From: Streptomyces sp. DSM 110735
Lineage (GTDB): Bacteria > Actinomycetota > Actinomycetes > Streptomycetales > Streptomycetaceae
Assembly: GCF_016482685.1 (NCBI RefSeq)
Contig: NZ_JACYHF010000020.1
Coordinates: 47,935-111,934 of the forward strand
DNA length: 64,000 bases
Direction of reading: 5' to 3'
In this document: positions 62,165 to 64,000 of the stretch, piece after piece
Layout: each line of letters begins with the position of its first letter
Numbering within the stretch: the stretch's first letter is position 1
The notes under the pieces: generated by a model
What the model saw: only the letters and a program-made list of their open reading frames with translations
Told to the model about the DNA's origin: nothing
Database searches by the model: none
Program-made: the position numbers and the translations under genes

Positions 62165-63433
62165 ATGGCCGGGGGCGTGGCGGCGGGGGAGCGGGCGCCC
62201 GCGTGGCGCGGGGGATTCGGGCGGCTGTGGACGGCCGCGATCGTCTCCCGCGTCGGTGACGCGCTGCGCACGGTCGCGCTGCCGCTGCTCGCGGTGCGTC
62301 TGACGGACGATCCGCTCGCGGTCGCCGCCGTCAGCGCCTGCGGCTATGTGCCCTGGCTGCTGTTCGGACTGCTCGGCGGCGCGGTCGCGGACCGGGTGGA
62401 CCAGCGCCGGGCCATGTGGTCGGTCGACCTCGTACGCGCCCTGCTGGTCGCCGCCTTCGCCCTCGCCGTCGGGCAGGGGCACGTCTCGCTCCCGCTGCTG
62501 ATCGCCCTCGCCTTCTGTCTGACCGCCCTTCAGACGCTCTTCGACAACGCCGCCACGGCCCTGCTGCCCTCCCTGGTCCGGCCGGACGAGCTGGGCGCCG
62601 CCAACGCCCGGCTGATGACGGGTCAGCAGCTCGCGGGCGGACTGCTCACCGGTCCGTTCGTGCCGCTGCTGTTCGCGGCGGGAGCCGCGATGCCCTTCGC
62701 GGCCGACGCGGGCACCTTCCTGGCCGCCGCCGCACTCGTGGCGTCGCTGCGCACCGCGCCCCCGGACCGCGAGCCCCGGCCGCGGGGCAGCACCCTGCGC
62801 GCCGAGACCGCCGAGGGGCTGCGCACCCTGTGGCGCGACCCCGCGCTGCGCGCCTGCTGCGTGGCGACCCTGCTGTGCAACATCGGCATGGGTGGTCTCA
62901 TCGCCACCCTCGTCCTGCACGTCACCGGCTGGCTGCACGCGGGCAACTCCGGCTACGCGGCGGCCATGTCGGTGTACGCCGCCGGAAGCGTCGCCGGTGG
63001 CTTCCTGGCCCAGCGGATCGCCCGCCGCACCGGGCGCGTGCGGGCCCTGCTCCTCGGCGGCACCGTGCAGACCGCCGCGCTCCTCCTCATGGGCTCGGTG
63101 CGCCATCTGTCCGCACTGCTCGTCGCGATGGCCGTGCTCGGCGCCATGGGCATGGTGTGGAACGTGAACCAGAGGACGCTGATGCAGCAGCGGGCTCCCG
63201 CGTCCACGACCGGCCGGGTCTCGGCGGCGTTCCGTACCGCCTCCGTCGCCGGGGCGCCGCTCGGCGCGCTGCTCGCCGGGGGTGCCGCACGGTTCCTCGG
63301 GCTCCAAGCCCCTGCCCTGCTCGCGGGCGCCCTCTTCGCCCTGGCCGTCGTCTCGCTGATACCGGCGCGGCGCGCGGACGTACCAGTGGTCACGACGCGG
63401 GGGGACACGGCCACCGTCTCTCCCGCCCGCTGA
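62165..63433 (+). CDS. MFS transporter (MFS_3/EntS-like exporter), damage-promoter linked
   Basis: A 422-residue major-facilitator exporter with 12 predicted helices. FGRLWTAAIVSRVGDALRTVALPLLAVRL starts the first helix pair, GGAVADRVDQRRAMWSVDLVRALLV carries the MFS motif A loop (DRVDQRR), and QTLFDNAATALLPSLVRPDELGAANARL is typical of the EntS/MFS_3 drug-and-siderophore export group. The substrate is unknown. The ATG at 62165 has a purine-rich GGGGGGAC directly upstream. The gene is a monocistron between a terminator hairpin and pgi. Confidence 0.87.
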   Translation: MAGGVAAGERAPAWRGGFGRLWTAAIVSRVGDALRTVALPLLAVRLTDDPLAVAAVSACGYVPWLLFGLLGGAVADRVDQRRAMWSVDLVRALLVAAFALAVGQGHVSLPLLIALAFCLTALQTLFDNAATALLPSLVRPDELGAANARLMTGQQLAGGLLTGPFVPLLFAAGAAMPFAADAGTFLAAAALVASLRTAPPDREPRPRGSTLRAETAEGLRTLWRDPALRACCVATLLCNIGMGGLIATLVLHVTGWLHAGNSGYAAAMSVYAAGSVAGGFLAQRIARRTGRVRALLLGGTVQTAALLLMGSVRHLSALLVAMAVLGAMGMVWNVNQRTLMQQRAPASTTGRVSAAFRTASVAGAPLGALLAGGAARFLGLQAPALLAGALFALAVVSLIPARRADVPVVTTRGDTATVSPAR

Positions 63434-63506
63434 TCAACTAGGTTGGTTCCGCCGCCGGGCAAGGTACGCGGCAGGACAGGCCCAGGAAGGAAGGCTGAAG
63501 TCGGAG

Positions 63507-64000
63507 ATGAACGCAGACGGCCGTACCAGGCTCAACCAGTTGCCCGAGTGGGACGCCCTCGCCCGGCACCGCGAGGACATCGCGGGAACCGACCTGCGGG
63601 AGCTGTTCGCCGCCGATCCCGGGCGCGGCACCGGATACACCGTCCAGGTCGGTGACCTCTACATCGACTACAGCAAGAACCTGGTGACGGACGAGACGCT
63701 CGCCCTGCTCCAGGAACTGGCCACGGCCACGGACGTGTTCGGGCTGCGGGACGCGATGTTCCGTGGTGAGCGAATCAACGTGACCGAGGACCGCGCGGTC
63801 CTGCACACCGCGCTGCGCGCCCCGCGTGAGGCGGTCATCGAGGTGGACGGCGAGAACGTCGTCCCCGCTGTGCACGCGGTCCTCGACAAGATGGCTGCCT
63901 TCGCCGACCGGGTCCGCTCGGGCGAGTGGACCGGGCACACCGGCAAGCGGATCAAGAACGTCGTGAACATCGGTATCGGCGGCTCGGATCTGGGTCCGGC
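63507..64000 (+). CDS. pgi: glucose-6-phosphate isomerase (5' part; 3' end outside window)
   Basis: The frame starts at ATG 63507, with GGAAGGAAGG and GGAG upstream, and is open to the right edge, giving 164 codons. MNADGRTRLNQLPEWDALARH is followed by LYIDYSKNLVTDETLALLQEL, FRGERINVTEDRAVLHTALR and NVVNIGIGGSDLGP, the conserved N-terminal half of Pgi. It links glucose 6-phosphate and fructose 6-phosphate. Confidence 0.95.
   Translation, partial: MNADGRTRLNQLPEWDALARHREDIAGTDLRELFAADPGRGTGYTVQVGDLYIDYSKNLVTDETLALLQELATATDVFGLRDAMFRGERINVTEDRAVLHTALRAPREAVIEVDGENVVPAVHAVLDKMAAFADRVRSGEWTGHTGKRIKNVVNIGIGGSDLGP

Overview
The window is chromosomal DNA of very high G+C content. It has strong third-position G/C bias, frequent GTG starts and mycothiol-type and whi-type genes. 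Gene content and order (rpsA-coaE, uvrB, uvrA, uvrC-rapZ-yvcK-whiA, gap-pgk-tpiA-secG-pgi) fit the conserved core of a Streptomyces chromosome. The genus call is an inference from gene content and synteny; no 16S rRNA gene is present. No tRNA, rRNA, CRISPR array, insertion sequence or prophage was seen.

Layout. 1-4.3 kb: the 3' end of a secreted Ig-like protein, then convergent hrpB and a methyltransferase. 4.4-8.6 kb: rpsA with a clear TTGACC-17-TATGCT promoter, a PAC2 protein, coaE and a TPR protein. 8.7-20 kb: mixed accessory genes (methyltransferase, S4 RNA-binding protein, YfcC-type carrier, family 5 uracil-DNA glycosylase, GNAT/RidA pair, nucleotidyltransferase, FUSC protein, DUF899 protein, ABC exporter). 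20.2-22.8 kb: a whiJ/abaA-like developmental module (ATP-binding anti-sigma-type protein, DUF5753 HTH regulator, DUF397 protein). 22.9-33.4 kb: an orphan gltD, a DUF2293 protein, a degenerate uridine-kinase-like protein, corA, a psuG-psuK operon, ogt, a GDPD enzyme and an MHYT sensor. 33.4-44.1 kb: uvrB, terD, terC behind a yybP-ykoY Mn2+ riboswitch, chaA, aroQ, an MBL/maleylpyruvate isomerase pair, and uvrA. 44.2-48.6 kb: a LacI/sugar-kinase operon, a long degenerate repeat tract, a Rieske protein and an XRE-type regulator. 49-54.4 kb: the overlapping uvrC-rapZ-yvcK-whiA operon. 54.6-64 kb: a secreted M14 carboxypeptidase, the glycolytic gap-pgk-tpiA run, secG, an RbpA-family protein, an MFS exporter and the start of pgi.

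The most informative signal is regulatory. The motif TTGTCA-GTG-N8-TANNNT, the LexA-independent (RecA-NDp/PafBC-type) DNA-damage promoter of actinobacteria, occurs with identical 11-nt spacing upstream of uvrA, uvrB, ogt and an MFS exporter, and in weaker form before uvrC. The window thus holds the whole UvrABC excision system, an alkyl-DNA repair gene and an unexpected transporter that appear to share one damage signal. Eight genes also have a TANNNT -10 box exactly 7 nt before the start codon, and ogt has one at 6 nt, which points to leaderless mRNAs.

Several tandem repeats stand out: a 51-bp array inside uvrC, a 22-bp array crossing the whiA stop codon, a ~45-bp array at 25.6-25.9 kb and a ~24-bp array at 46.5-47.1 kb. 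uvrA carries a histone-H1-like Lys/Ala tail.
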